Part shown: positions 55,385-63,997 of the stretch, in pieces | How the letters are laid out: the number at the start of each line of letters is the position of its first letter | How positions within the stretch are numbered: the stretch's first letter is position 1 | Position numbers and translations under genes: made by a program | The notes under the pieces: generated by a model | The model's database searches: none | Seen by the model: the letters and a program-made list of their open reading frames with translations, nothing else | What the model was told of the DNA's origin: nothing | NCBI GenBank assembly: GCA_037721215.1 | Contig: JBBJNV010000002.1 | Coordinates: 62,001-126,000 of the forward strand | Length of the DNA stretch: 64,000 nt | Source of the DNA: Gemmatimonadaceae bacterium | GTDB lineage: Bacteria > Gemmatimonadota > Gemmatimonadetes > Gemmatimonadales > Gemmatimonadaceae | Direction of reading: 5' to 3'

Positions 55385-55983
55385 TTCGCATTATAGTCGC
55401 CGAGGACCAGGGCATGGTGCTGGGCGCTCTGGCTGCGTTGCTCGAAACCGAAAGTGACATTGAGGTCGTCGCCACCGCTCGCAATGGGGCGGAGGCAATC
55501 TCGCTTACGCGACAGCATTGCCCCGATGTCCTTCTCACCGATATCGAGATGCCGGAGATGACCGGGCTCGAGGTGGCGGCGGCATTGCAGCGCGAGGGCG
55601 CTGCGACGCGGGTGGTAATCGTGACGACGTTCGCCCGATCAGGCTATCTGCGACGCGCGCTCGAGGCCGGCGTGTCGGGGTATCTCCTCAAGGACAGCCC
55701 GTGTGACATGCTGGCGAATGCAGTGCGACGCGTGCATTCCGGGCTTCGGGCTATTGATCCCGAGCTTGCGGCCGGAGCTTGGGATGAAGCGGACCCTTTG
55801 ACCGATCGAGAGCGCCAGGCCTTGCGCCTGGCGGGGGAAGGGAAGGCGACTGTCGACATCGCCGCGGCACTCAGGTTATCGGAAGGCACGGTGCGGAATT
55901 ATCTATCCGACGCCATGACCAAGGTTGGCGCCATCAACCGCGTGGAGGCGTCGCGGATAGCCCGGGCGAAGGGCTGGCTGTAG
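55381..55983 (+). CDS. NarL/FixJ-family response regulator (DesR type)
   Basis: 200 aa. Receiver domain with acidic pocket AEDQ and phosphoacceptor Asp54 in DVLLTDIEMPEMTG. The LuxR-type helix-turn-helix is at about residues 137-195 (LTDREREALRLAGEGKATVD-type spacing and LSEGTVRNYLSDAMTKVGA). Last gene of the operon; its 3' end overlaps the convergent flavoprotein gene by 50 bp. Confidence 0.92.
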   Translation: MIRIIVAEDQGMVLGALAALLETESDIEVVATARNGAEAISLTRQHCPDVLLTDIEMPEMTGLEVAAALQREGAATRVVIVTTFARSGYLRRALEAGVSGYLLKDSPCDMLANAVRRVHSGLRAIDPELAAGAWDEADPLTDRERQALRLAGEGKATVDIAAALRLSEGTVRNYLSDAMTKVGAINRVEASRIARAKGWL

Positions 55984-57289
55984 CTGTTCTGCGTGCAGCA
56001 CTAATCCCGGCCAGACGGCCAGTGGCCCACGACCACAGGAAGTTGTAACCGCCAACCGGGCCGAACGCATCGAGCACTTCACCGCAGATGTACAATCGGG
56101 AATGCCGGCGGCTCTCCATCGTCCGCGGATCCACTTCTGCAAGATTGATCCCGCCCCCAGTCACTTCCGCTTTCCGGTAGCCCTCGTCTCCGCTCCACGG
56201 CAATGGGCATGCAACCAGTGCATTGATTACGCGAACGCGTTCGTCACGACGGAGCTCCGCCAGCGAGCGCGCGGGATCGCAGCCGGCCAGCCCGATGAGT
56301 ACGCCAGCCAGACGATCAGGAAGATGGGCTCGAACAGCTCCCGCCAGTGTCCGATTGCCGTGCGGTTGCAGCGCGGTTTCCCATGCGGCGGCATCGAGCT
56401 CCGTCCACTGCACGGTCACGCGCGCCGAGCCGTTCGCTTCCGCTCGCGAACGCACGGCAACGTGGGAGACATCGAGCACGGCTGGACCGCTGTAACCTTT
56501 GTGCGTGAACAGAAAGCCGCCCGTTGCTGTTGCCGAACGCGTGGTCACGTCGTCGCGCGCAGTGATCGTCACGCGCAGTGAAACGCCACTCAGGCCGGCA
56601 AAGGGCGATTCGCCCGCCGACGTGAGCGGCGTGAGCGCAGGGTAGACCGGATTTATCGTGTGGCCGAGTCGCAACAGCTCTCGAATGCCAAGACCGTCGC
56701 TTCCGGTGTTCGGTACCGAGAGACCGCCGGTAGCGACGATGACAGCATCGCATTCAATCGCTGGTGAACTTTCGGATTCAATCAGCCATCCGTCTTTCGC
56801 GGGTGCGAAGCCGGTCACGATGGTCTCGTTCCGGATCGTGGTGCCGGCGCGCGTTGCGTAAGCGAGCAGACCGTCCCGCACATCGCGAGCTCTGTTTGAA
56901 ACAGGGAAAAGCTTTGCGGACTGCGGCTCCTCGGCGAGTGGAATGCGCAACTCATTCTGGAAGAAGTCGATCTGCCCGGCAAGTGGCCACGAGCGCAGAA
57001 TCTTGCGCAGAGAGTTCGGAGATGAGTCAGTGACGAAACGCGACTCATCAACGCGCATGGGCAGCACGTTGCATCGTCCGCCCCCGCTTATCAGAATCTT
57101 TCTGCCGCCATCGCGGGTGCGTTCGAGCAGAATTGTTTCTGCACCACCGGTTGCAGCAAAGATGGCTGCCATCGATCCCGCTGCACCGGCCCCGATAACA
57201 ACGACGCGGGGGCACGAGCGCCGATTTTCACTGCCTGGCACGTCGGACGCACAAGCGCCGGGCGGTCGTCTGAAACCGATCGATTTCAT
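55934..57289 (-). CDS. HI0933/BaiN-family NAD(P)/FAD-dependent oxidoreductase
   Basis: 451 aa. FAD-binding VVVIGAGAAGSMAAIFAATG, then RDGGRKILISGGGRCNVLP (family signature), VIVATGGLSVPNTGSDG, GFLFTHKGYSGPAVLDVSH and the C-terminal GEVLDAFGPVGGYNFLWSWATG. The family comprises flavoproteins of broadly unknown substrate (a BaiN relative acts on bile acids). The start at 57289 is chosen; 16 upstream codons are Arg-rich. It is convergent with and overlaps the response regulator. Confidence 0.88.
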   Translation of the reverse strand: MKSIGFRRPPGACASDVPGSENRRSCPRVVVIGAGAAGSMAAIFAATGGAETILLERTRDGGRKILISGGGRCNVLPMRVDESRFVTDSSPNSLRKILRSWPLAGQIDFFQNELRIPLAEEPQSAKLFPVSNRARDVRDGLLAYATRAGTTIRNETIVTGFAPAKDGWLIESESSPAIECDAVIVATGGLSVPNTGSDGLGIRELLRLGHTINPVYPALTPLTSAGESPFAGLSGVSLRVTITARDDVTTRSATATGGFLFTHKGYSGPAVLDVSHVAVRSRAEANGSARVTVQWTELDAAAWETALQPHGNRTLAGAVRAHLPDRLAGVLIGLAGCDPARSLAELRRDERVRVINALVACPLPWSGDEGYRKAEVTGGGINLAEVDPRTMESRRHSRLYICGEVLDAFGPVGGYNFLWSWATGRLAGISAARRTATASPSPGLSATPPRG

Positions 57290-57583
57290 GCAGGCCGTCT
57301 TCAAGGGTCGAGGCGACGCGTGGCGAAGCCGGGGCAATGCGCATGAACGATTCCGGATTGAACGTTTCAGCTGAAACGTATGGGTTGGCCGGTGAAATAT
57401 GTCCTTGCCGGACCTGGGTTGTGACGACTAACAGAACTCGCACGCTTACCGGATTGACAAGGGCTGCCGCCTCGCCGAGGGCCCGTTGCGTACCGGGTAC
57501 GTCAGCCATACAATTGGATTGACGCAATAGCGACAGTCCTGCCTCGCGACCGGGACAAACTTCGCTATCTGATGAGGTATGCG
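57290..57583. other. Divergent intergenic region, no gene seen
   Basis: 294 bp between the divergent flavoprotein and beta-lactamase-fold genes. The open frames on both strands overlap each other and look like noise. Promoters for both genes should be here but are not obvious. Confidence 0.45.
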
Positions 57584-58984
57584 ATGACTCGCATTTTTAT
57601 GCTGGCGCTGATTGCGCCCTTGGTTGTGGCCTGTAACGGATCGGATCCCGCGTCGCCGCCGCTTCCGCTTCCACCGCCGGTTGTCGCGGTCGCTTCCGTT
57701 ACGCTGAACGGCGCACCCGCCGAACTGGAGGTTGGGCGCACGGCCACTATTCAGGCGACTGCGCGCGACTCGCAGGGGAATGCGCTCACCGGCCGAACAA
57801 TCGTCTGGACTAGCGGGAGCGACGCGATCGCGACCGTCTCGACCGCCGGCGCCATTGTTGGCGCTGGCAGTGGCACTGCTTCGATTACGGCGACCTCTGA
57901 AGGGAAGTCGGCATCAGCTTCCATAACGATCGATACCCGAGCGGGTTTTCTTGCGGCGATTGTGGAATCGGTTCGCCAGACGTACGATCTTCCCGCACTC
58001 TCCGGAGCAATCGTCACCCGGGGCGGAGGGATGTTTGGAAGCGCCGTTAGCGGGCGCCGCCGTGCCAGCGCTGCTGCGCCGGTTACCATCAACGACATGT
58101 GGCACATCGGTTCCAACCTCAAAGCGATTACTGCCCATGTCGCTGGTATCGCCGTCGCTCAAGGTGCCATCAGCTGGTCGACCACGCTGGCTCAAGCCTA
58201 TCCCGAACTTTCCGGCACGATGCGAGCGGAGTATCGCGACGTCACGCTGCGGCAGCTGCTTGGCCACATTGGTGGCATCATTCCCAACGTACCAAATCCA
58301 TCTTCCGTTGCGGGATCAGGGTAGCTGACCGCTCAGCGCGCGGCGATCGCGTCGTGGGCGACTGCGATGATGCCAACCGGCGGTGGTGTCGGTCAGTACA
58401 CCTATTCGAACGTTGGCTTCATGATCGCGGCGAATATGGTCGAACGCGCATTGAGCAGCCCGTGGGAAACAGTCATGGAGGTTCGTCTCCTCTCTCCGCT
58501 GGGAATCACGGCGTTTGGGTGGGGTCCCGCCCCCGCGGCCCAGAATCCGGTCGGGCATCAGCGAAACGGCAGCGGCTGGATCGAGTTTCCGACGCTTGAC
58601 AATCCTCCATATCTCTCAGCGGCCGGACGCTCGCACTGGTCGCTCGATGCATGGGGTAAGGTGGTTCAGGAAATCATGAGAGCAGACCAGGGACAATCCG
58701 CGCTCGTACCGCAGGCGATTGCGCGCATCAATACGACTTCTCAGTCCGGCGCGAACTACGCATCCGGTTGGTTGACGAGCTCGGCCGCATGGGCGATGGG
58801 CCGCGGCGTGGAGCACGATGGGTCCAACACCCTCAACTATGCACGGATTCAGGTGGCACTGGATCGCGGCGTCTCGGTGATGGGAGTGACGAATTCACAC
58901 GAAACGAGCGGCAGTCGGTCGACCAGCGCGATGGCGCAGCTGATGACCCGGCTCTGGGCGTATTACAACCGGCATGGACAGTGA
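57584..58984 (+). pseudogene. Serine beta-lactamase-fold lipoprotein with Big_2 domain, in-frame TAG
   Basis: A 466-codon frame interrupted once by TAG at 58322-58324 (after SSVAGSG). GAGG 6 nt upstream favours ATG 57584. It has a signal and VVACNGS lipobox, a proline linker, an Ig-like Big_2 domain (residues about 35-115, SVTLNGAPAELEVGRTATI, SITATSEGKSASASITI), and a class-C-like serine hydrolase domain with SNLK (SxxK), YSN in YTYSNVGFM and HDG in GVEHDGSN. The amber lies between SxxK and YSN, so neither part alone can be active. Everything after the TAG is still in frame and well conserved in style, so the change looks recent, or is a sequence error. Confidence 0.8.
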
Positions 58985-58990
58985 TCGCAA

Positions 58991-59173
58991 TCACGCGGCG
59001 GTGCGACGCATCAAGGCGGTCGTGCTCCGATAAGTGTACCCGTTCAGTGTCACCTTCACCGGCGCGCGTACTTTGTCGAACACGCTCCCTGGATCAAAAG
59101 TCAGCGGGATGAAACACGTCGAACCCTCCGGTGGGCCCCGCGCGTCCGCCCGGCGTCCGGTGCTGATGCTCAA
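58991..59173 (-). pseudogene. DUF1905-like protein fragment
   Basis: A 60-residue frame whose core STCFIPLTFDPGSVFDKVRA then PVKVTLNGYTYRSTTA resembles the start of DUF1905 domains (a small beta-barrel family often fused to a YdeI-like part). The match stops at STTALM and the frame ends with unrelated residues. Only the N-terminal third of a domain is present. Confidence 0.5.
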
Positions 59174-59199
59174 GAATCCGACCGATCACGACGCGCGCG

Positions 59200-59766
59200 G
59201 TGAGGAATGAGAAGCGCGATCGAACAGGTGCACACGCCGAACGTCGAGGCCGCCTATTCTACGCCCGCTCATGCGTTGCGCAGGGTCGTAACGAGGATGC
59301 CGCCAAGTCGTTCGAGCGAGCGATTTCCGTGAGGCCGGACGACTACGCCTCGATCGCGCTTCTCGCAACGACCTACAGCGCCCTCGGGCAGGATGACAAG
59401 TCGATCCAGGCATCGCGCCGCACCTACGCCACTGCGAGGAAGCACCTCGAGCTAACCCCGACGAGCCGCGCGCACTCTATATGGGAGCGATGTCACTCAC
59501 CGCGCTCGGCGAGTCGGACAAGGCGCGGGAGTGGAATCGACGTGCGCTCGAGATGAATCCGGATGATCCGTCGGTGCTCTACCACATTGGCTGCGCGTTC
59601 GCGATGGAGGGCCAATCAGCCGAGGCGATCGACGCCCTCTGCAAGCCGATCGACCAGCGGCTTCGGTCACTGGAGGTGGACCGAACACGATGCGGATCTG
59701 AATTCAGTCAGAAGTGACCCGGCATTTCCGCAACTGCTGGAGAGGAAACCTGCGACTACCGCGTAG
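59200..59766 (+). pseudogene. TPR-region fragment of a TolB/TPR kinase paralogue
   Basis: Three reading frames in succession reproduce the C-terminus of the kinase encoded at 21877-24045: FYARSCVAQGRNEDAAKSFE and RKHLELTP (frame 1), then NPDEPRALYMGAMSLTALGE and NPDDPSVLYHIGCAFAMEGQ (frame 2), then SGFGHWRWTEHDADLNSVRS and DPAFPQLLERKP (frame 3). Shifts lie near 59453 and 59650. The kinase and TolB-like domains are missing. The paralogue counterparts are FYARSCAAQGKSDDAAKWYE and GFGHWKWIEHDSTLDKLRSE. Confidence 0.8.
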
Positions 59767-59795
59767 TCAGCGTTAGACCAGACGGTCAGATAGCG

Positions 59796-60560
59796 TTAGC
59801 TGCCAGATCTGACCGCTCGAATCACAACGGTATCGCGCGGGCTCGCCAGGAGAAGCACTGGGTTATCCTGTCCCGGCGCGAATGAGTATCCCGTCGGCAG
59901 CTTTGTGTGAATTCCCAGTTGGACACCGGTCCGTGTGCCGGTGCCGAAAGCGCGATCGTTGTTGGTGACTCCGTTACTGACAAATCCGTCAGCCGATCTG
60001 AACTGGAAAACGGCGCCGTTCACGAAGCTACCATTCGACTCGCGTACCGAAATGGTGAGTGAACCAGTGGAATAATCTAACTCCCGCCCGCGTCGGTACC
60101 TCATGGTGTGTCCGCCAACACTGAACTCCAGAAGCGGCGCAGAATCGTCCTGCTCCACGGTGCTGCTGTAATTGCCCTGCCGATAAGAGCTGTTTGACCG
60201 GAAGTTTACGCGGCTCTTGGTGGCGGACCAGTAACCGGCATCGGCAACGATTACCCGCGGCGCTGCTGGGGGAACGAAGGTGTCGCAGGTACTCCCGTCA
60301 ACGGCGTCCCAAAAATAGGTTTCGGGAAGTTGGCTTGACCGCAGGCTGAGGAAGAGTACGCCGTAGCGGACAGCCCCTGGGCAAGTGAGGAAATTCGGGT
60401 CCAGGGCCGGCATTCGAACGCCGTCGAGCATCTCAAGCACGTATTCGCCGCTCAAGCTCCTCGCAGTCGCCGTTGGCTCGCTGCATGCCGCCAAGCCCAG
60501 CAACAGAGCAGCAACCGTTTGAAAGCAGCGCCAGCGCGGACGACAATGAGTGTTTGGCAT
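59796..60560 (-). CDS. Hypothetical lipoprotein
   Basis: 254 aa. A clear lipoprotein signal (VAALLLGLAACSEP). The body is beta-rich with repeated strands (GEYVLEMLDGVRMPA, SVGGHTMRYRRG, GSLTISVRESNGSFVNGAVF) and two Cys in the middle. No family recognised. ATG at 60560 begins the signal; the upstream frame to 60746 is unrelated. Next to a decay zone but itself intact. Confidence 0.6.
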   Translation of the reverse strand: MPNTHCRPRWRCFQTVAALLLGLAACSEPTATARSLSGEYVLEMLDGVRMPALDPNFLTCPGAVRYGVLFLSLRSSQLPETYFWDAVDGSTCDTFVPPAAPRVIVADAGYWSATKSRVNFRSNSSYRQGNYSSTVEQDDSAPLLEFSVGGHTMRYRRGRELDYSTGSLTISVRESNGSFVNGAVFQFRSADGFVSNGVTNNDRAFGTGTRTGVQLGIHTKLPTGYSFAPGQDNPVLLLASPRDTVVIRAVRSGS

Positions 60561-60738
60561 TGTGGGTGCGTGGCAGTGGGTTATCAGGGTTGGATTAGCG
60601 CACGTGGACGCGGGCCAAGAGAAATTTAGGCTGCGTAAACCCGCCGACGCATCCGCGCACCAGATTTCCCGCGCCAGAGTCTCCAATAGCGCTGAGTGAG
60701 CCGTACCCTTCTGACGCCTTTCCAAAGTGCAACGACAA

Positions 60739-60945
60739 TTAATCAAAGCTCCAAAACCTTAGTAGCTCGCCATAGGCTGTCGTATTGGCAGAGCCGGCGC
60801 TGCTTCTTTCGTACCAACCCAGAAAATAATAGTTTCTGGGTCCCCAATATCTTTCGACGCCTGACAACCCGTAACGGCTACCCACTTCGTCTATAATCCG
60901 CACATTAGACCTTCCGACATTCGCGTTCGGCAACACCTCCAAAAT
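60739..60945 (-). pseudogene. C-terminal half of a gene split by the IS21 element
   Basis: 69 codons reading ILEVLPNANVGRSNVRIIDE, GVERYWGPRNYYFLGWYERS and a stop after LLRFWSFD. The 5' part is across the IS element at 63082-63322. Deleting the element plus one copy of the target repeat joins the two halves in frame (RPIL then EVLPNANVG). Family uncertain: I see a resemblance to secreted proteins with a GKHANY motif. Confidence 0.75.
60939..60945. repeat. Target-site duplication, left copy
   Basis: CCAAAAT, identical to 63082-63088, directly abutting the left terminus TGTCA of the IS21-family element. Confidence 0.85.
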
Positions 60946-60952
60946 TGTCAAC

Positions 60953-60998
60953 AGCGATTGAAATTGCACACTTTCAGCGATCGAAATTGCTCACTTTT
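60953..60998. repeat. IS21 left-end subterminal repeats
   Basis: Two 23-bp tandem units, AGCGATTGAAATTGCACAC... at 60953-60975 and AGCGATCGAAATTGCTCAC... at 60976-60998. The right end carries inverted counterparts at about 63025-63070. IS21 elements have such repeated transposase sites. Confidence 0.8.
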
Positions 60999-61011
60999 GG
61001 GTGACGGACCG

Positions 61012-61860
61012 TTACGGCGTCGGCACCTCCTGGCGGGTTCGACGCCGTGTGCGTTGGGGGAGTTCTGCCAAGTCCTTCTGGAGCGCCGCCGAAATATCTG
61101 AGTGATGCCGCATCCGGTAGCTGTTGCCCCTGATATTGACGATGTGGCAGTGGTGTACGAGCCGGTCTATGAGGGCGCTCGCCATTACCTCGTCACCGAA
61201 GATTTCGCCCCATTCTTCGAAGCCTTTGTTCGACGTCAGCACTGTTGATGCATGCTCGTAGCGGCGGCTCATCAGCTGGAAGAAGAGCATGGCTCCGGTG
61301 CGGCTGATCGGCAGGTAGCCGATCTCGTCCACGACCAGCAAGCTCGGGAAGACGAGCGTCCGAAGCCGGTGGCCCAAGTGACCCGACTGCTGAGCCTCTT
61401 CGAGTGAAGTGATGAGATCGGCAAGGGTGCCGTAGTACACTCGCCGCCCGCTCTGCGCCGTGGCGATCGCGAGCGAGATCGCCAGGTGGCTCTTGCCCAC
61501 ACCGGGTGGGCCGAGGAGTATCACGTTCTCTTTTCGCTCGACGAATCCAAGTGTGTGCAGGCTCTCGACCTGTTCCCGTTTTAGAGACGGCTGGAAGCTG
61601 AAGTCGAAATCGGAGAGCATCTTGACCGCGGGAAGACGGGATGAGCGCATAGCGGCCACGAGCCGGCGGTTGTTCCTGAGCGAGATCTGGGCGCCCAATA
61701 GCTGCTCCATTGCCTGCGGAGCCTGGAGCTTGCCGCTGTCCACCTCGCTGAGCAGGGTGTCGAGTGCTTCAAGCGCGCCCGGCATCTTGAGATCGGCGAG
61801 CTGCGCGCGGAGCCGGTCACGAAGCGACGGGGCTGTTGGTTTGATTGACGCTTGGCTCAT
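61012..61860 (-). CDS. istB: IS21-family helper ATPase IstB
   Basis: 282 aa, an AAA+ ATPase related to DnaC. Walker A GPPGVGKSHLAISLA, Walker B LLVVDEIGYLPISRTGA, SNKGFEEWGEIFGDEVMASA and IDRLVHHCHIVNIRGNSYR. It assists IstA in target selection and strand transfer. It starts at 61860, overlapping the istA stop (ATGA). Confidence 0.95.
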   Translation of the reverse strand: MSQASIKPTAPSLRDRLRAQLADLKMPGALEALDTLLSEVDSGKLQAPQAMEQLLGAQISLRNNRRLVAAMRSSRLPAVKMLSDFDFSFQPSLKREQVESLHTLGFVERKENVILLGPPGVGKSHLAISLAIATAQSGRRVYYGTLADLITSLEEAQQSGHLGHRLRTLVFPSLLVVDEIGYLPISRTGAMLFFQLMSRRYEHASTVLTSNKGFEEWGEIFGDEVMASALIDRLVHHCHIVNIRGNSYRMRHHSDISAALQKDLAELPQRTRRRTRQEVPTP

Positions 61861-62936
61861 GAGCGGACTACCTCACTGATCCCATGGTTGATCCCTTCGC
61901 TCAGGCGAGCGTACGCGGCCAGTGGACGGCGCTCCACCGAGATATTGGCGATGATATTTGCAATCACCGGCTTCGGCTCTTGCCGGGCAGTGAGCCGCTC
62001 CGGCAGGAGGACGAGTGATTGGTATGGACGCGAGGCGAGTGCAAGAAGTGTTGCTCGCTCATCGCGCTCGAATCGCTCCCTCGGCACCTCGTGCGTGGTA
62101 CCGTGCTCACGCGCATTGGCTGTGCGTACAAGCCATGTCAGAGCATCCGCATTGAGATCGGCGTCGCCAATAAATTCCCGGCCATAAGCGAAATTGTGGC
62201 GGACGTAGTGGATCGGCCGCTCGACTTTACCCTTTGTCTTCGCTCGGTACGGCCGGCATGCCCTGATTCGAAATCCCCAGTGATTCGCAAAACGCAGGAA
62301 CTCCGGATTCTCGAAGAGCTTTCCTCCTCCGGCTCGCTTGTCGTCGATGATCACTGCCTTCATCTGATCGAATAGCAGCTCAGCGGGCACTCCGCCGAAA
62401 TAGGCGAAAGCCTCCTCGAGGCCGCGCATCACCACCTGCATGGTCTGCCTGGGATAGAACTGAAGCCAGAGAAGACGCGAGTAGCCGAGGACTACGAGAA
62501 GGGCGTATCGCTTTCCCCAGGGGAATCTGAATTCAGCGAAATCCACCTGGCCCTGCACCCCCGCGGGCGTCTCGAAGCGGGCGACCTCCTCAATCGGCGG
62601 TCTCGGTCTTAACTCTCGCACAAAGCGTCGCAGCTGACTCTGGCCACCGGGATAGCCTGCCGCCCGGCATTCCTCGAAGAGCCGGACCGCAGAAAGCTCG
62701 GGATAGCTCTCGAGCCGGGCGCGAATTATCTCCTTGTACGGCTCAAGCTTTGGTGGGCCCTGAAACCGCTGCCGGGCCGATGGTGCACCATTACTGAGAT
62801 CAAGCTCGAGCTGGCCGGTTTTTATCCAGTGATGCACAACCCGCCGGCTCACTCCCAGCCGCTCGGCGATGGCTGTCTTCTTGAGTCCTTCTTCCAGCAG
62901 GTGTTTGAGTAACACAAGCATCTCCCATCCGTACAC
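61857..62936 (-). CDS. istA: IS21-family transposase IstA
   Basis: 359 aa. An N-terminal helix-turn-helix (GLKKTAIAERLGVSRRVVHH) is followed by the rve integrase core with Asp in GQVDFAEFRFPWG, Asp in LFDQMKAVIIDD and Glu in KGKVERPIHYVR, the DDE triad. The start is a GTG at 62936. It cuts and joins the ends of the element. Length is slightly short of some IstA proteins (about 400-500 aa) but all catalytic residues are present. Confidence 0.93.
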   Translation of the reverse strand: MYGWEMLVLLKHLLEEGLKKTAIAERLGVSRRVVHHWIKTGQLELDLSNGAPSARQRFQGPPKLEPYKEIIRARLESYPELSAVRLFEECRAAGYPGGQSQLRRFVRELRPRPPIEEVARFETPAGVQGQVDFAEFRFPWGKRYALLVVLGYSRLLWLQFYPRQTMQVVMRGLEEAFAYFGGVPAELLFDQMKAVIIDDKRAGGGKLFENPEFLRFANHWGFRIRACRPYRAKTKGKVERPIHYVRHNFAYGREFIGDADLNADALTWLVRTANAREHGTTHEVPRERFERDERATLLALASRPYQSLVLLPERLTARQEPKPVIANIIANISVERRPLAAYARLSEGINHGISEVVRS

Positions 62937-63081
62937 AGGCGCCTCCGCTAAACCGGGAGACGCAACGTGGCTGATTGACCGGACGGAGGTGAGAAGAACC
63001 TTTCCAACCCCCGCCAGCTGAACAAGAGAAAATGAGCAATTTCAATCGCCCCTTCTGTGCAATTTCATCTCACCGATGACA

Positions 63082-63088
63082 CCAAAAT
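63082..63088. repeat. Target-site duplication, right copy
   Basis: CCAAAAT, directly after the right terminus TGACA of the IS21-family element and identical to 60939-60945. Confidence 0.85.
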
Positions 63089-63322
63089 TGGCCGATTGGG
63101 CTCTGGTCGGTCGCATGTGTCAAAATAAGAGCCGCCGGCGTCGCACGCTGACTTTGACCGATAATTGGCGTGCTTCCCGGCAGCAACCCAAACGACGGGC
63201 CTCGTCCGCAAACCGGCAGGCCCATACTGCAAATCCTCCCAGCTATAGGTGTCCTGAGGCCCGCCCGCGTCAACATTGTATACTGTCACCCCGGCGTTGG
63301 GTACAGGGTTCGCACTAGGCAT
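63082..63322 (-). pseudogene. N-terminal half of a gene split by the IS21 element
   Basis: The frame from ATG 63322 reads TYSWEDLQYGPAGLRTRPVV, WVAAGKHANYRSKSACDAGG, SYFDTCDRPEPNRPIL and then enters the IS end, where a stop follows at 63065. The continuation is at 60945-60739. A TAG lies in frame not far upstream of the ATG, so the reconstructed protein is 146 aa; it may itself be the tail of an older, longer gene. The paired Cys residues suggest an exported protein. Confidence 0.75.
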
Positions 63323-63595
63323 AGCCTTCGCCGTTCGGCCGCATTGGCTCCTGCGAGGGAAACGGCGGGTCTAACGGTCTGGTGAGTCTCCAGGCAGTCC
63401 GTCGGCCCTCTTCAGGGCGGGCTGGCGGATGGTGAACGTAGTGAAGTTGCTCGAATATCGCATCTCAAAGCAGTACTGCTTCGCCCCAACCTCGCCACTC
63501 CCGCCCATCTCTGGCATATTGACTGATAGCGGAACACCGCCCGCATCACGTCAACCTCGTACTTCGATGGCGCAAGCCGAACGAACACAATCACC
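63323..63595. other. Region with only a doubtful 48-codon frame
   Basis: On the minus strand 63517-63371 reads an open frame containing KQYCFEMRYSSNFTTFTIRQ, whose composition is protein-like. It has no convincing ribosome site and no recognised family, and may be the end of another decayed gene. The overlapping frame 63594-63412 is Arg/Ser-rich and looks like noise. Confidence 0.3.
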
Positions 63596-63997
63596 TTAAG
63601 CGCCGCTCACTGACTCGAAGAACGTGAGCAGATTCCCGTCTGGGTCCAGAACGCCGAAGTCGCGCGTACCCCACGGCATGTTCTCGATGTGCCCCTTCGG
63701 ATGCAGGATGCCGAACGACTGGATGCCGCTGTAGAGTTCATCCACACCCTCGACCGCGATTCGACAACTGTGGGTGCCGGCGATGAACGACTCGGCCCCG
63801 GACACCACCGGCTGCGTTCCGTCGCGGCCGCGCCAGCTCTCGTCATTCGCGAGCCAGAGGTGAAGTTCGACCCTGTCGCGGAGAAGCTTCGTGAAACCGT
63901 CATCCTGAAATACGACAGTGAAGCCAAGTTTGTCGCGGTAGAACGCAGCGCTCCGTTCCATGTCGCTGGCCGGCAGTGCCGGGATGGCGTGTATCAT
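63596..63997 (-). CDS. VOC-family (glyoxalase/bleomycin-resistance-like) protein
   Basis: 133 aa: PALPASDMERSAAFYRDKLG, RVELHLWLANDESWRG, ESFIAGTHSCRIAVEG and RDFGVLDPDGNLLTFFE. It contains both beta-alpha-beta-beta-beta modules and the terminal metal-ligand Glu of the VOC fold, closest in style to bleomycin-resistance proteins, which bind and sequester glycopeptide antibiotics. The enzymatic role is unknown. It begins 3 bases from the window edge and appears complete. Confidence 0.88.
   Translation of the reverse strand: MIHAIPALPASDMERSAAFYRDKLGFTVVFQDDGFTKLLRDRVELHLWLANDESWRGRDGTQPVVSGAESFIAGTHSCRIAVEGVDELYSGIQSFGILHPKGHIENMPWGTRDFGVLDPDGNLLTFFESVSGA

Larger units (their letters stand above)
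60946..63081 (-). mobile_element. Complete IS21-family insertion sequence
   Basis: 2136 bp, bounded by TGTCA (60946-60950) and TGACA (63077-63081) and flanked by 7-bp direct repeats CCAAAAT. Subterminal multiple repeats GAAATTGCWCA are present at both ends. It carries istA and istB on the minus strand with a 4-nt overlap. Both genes look intact, so the element may be active. Confidence 0.92.

Noticed and set aside
57228-57527. 99-codon minus-strand frame upstream of the flavoprotein
   Set aside because: Overlaps the flavoprotein N-terminus in another frame and shows no domain or ribosome site.
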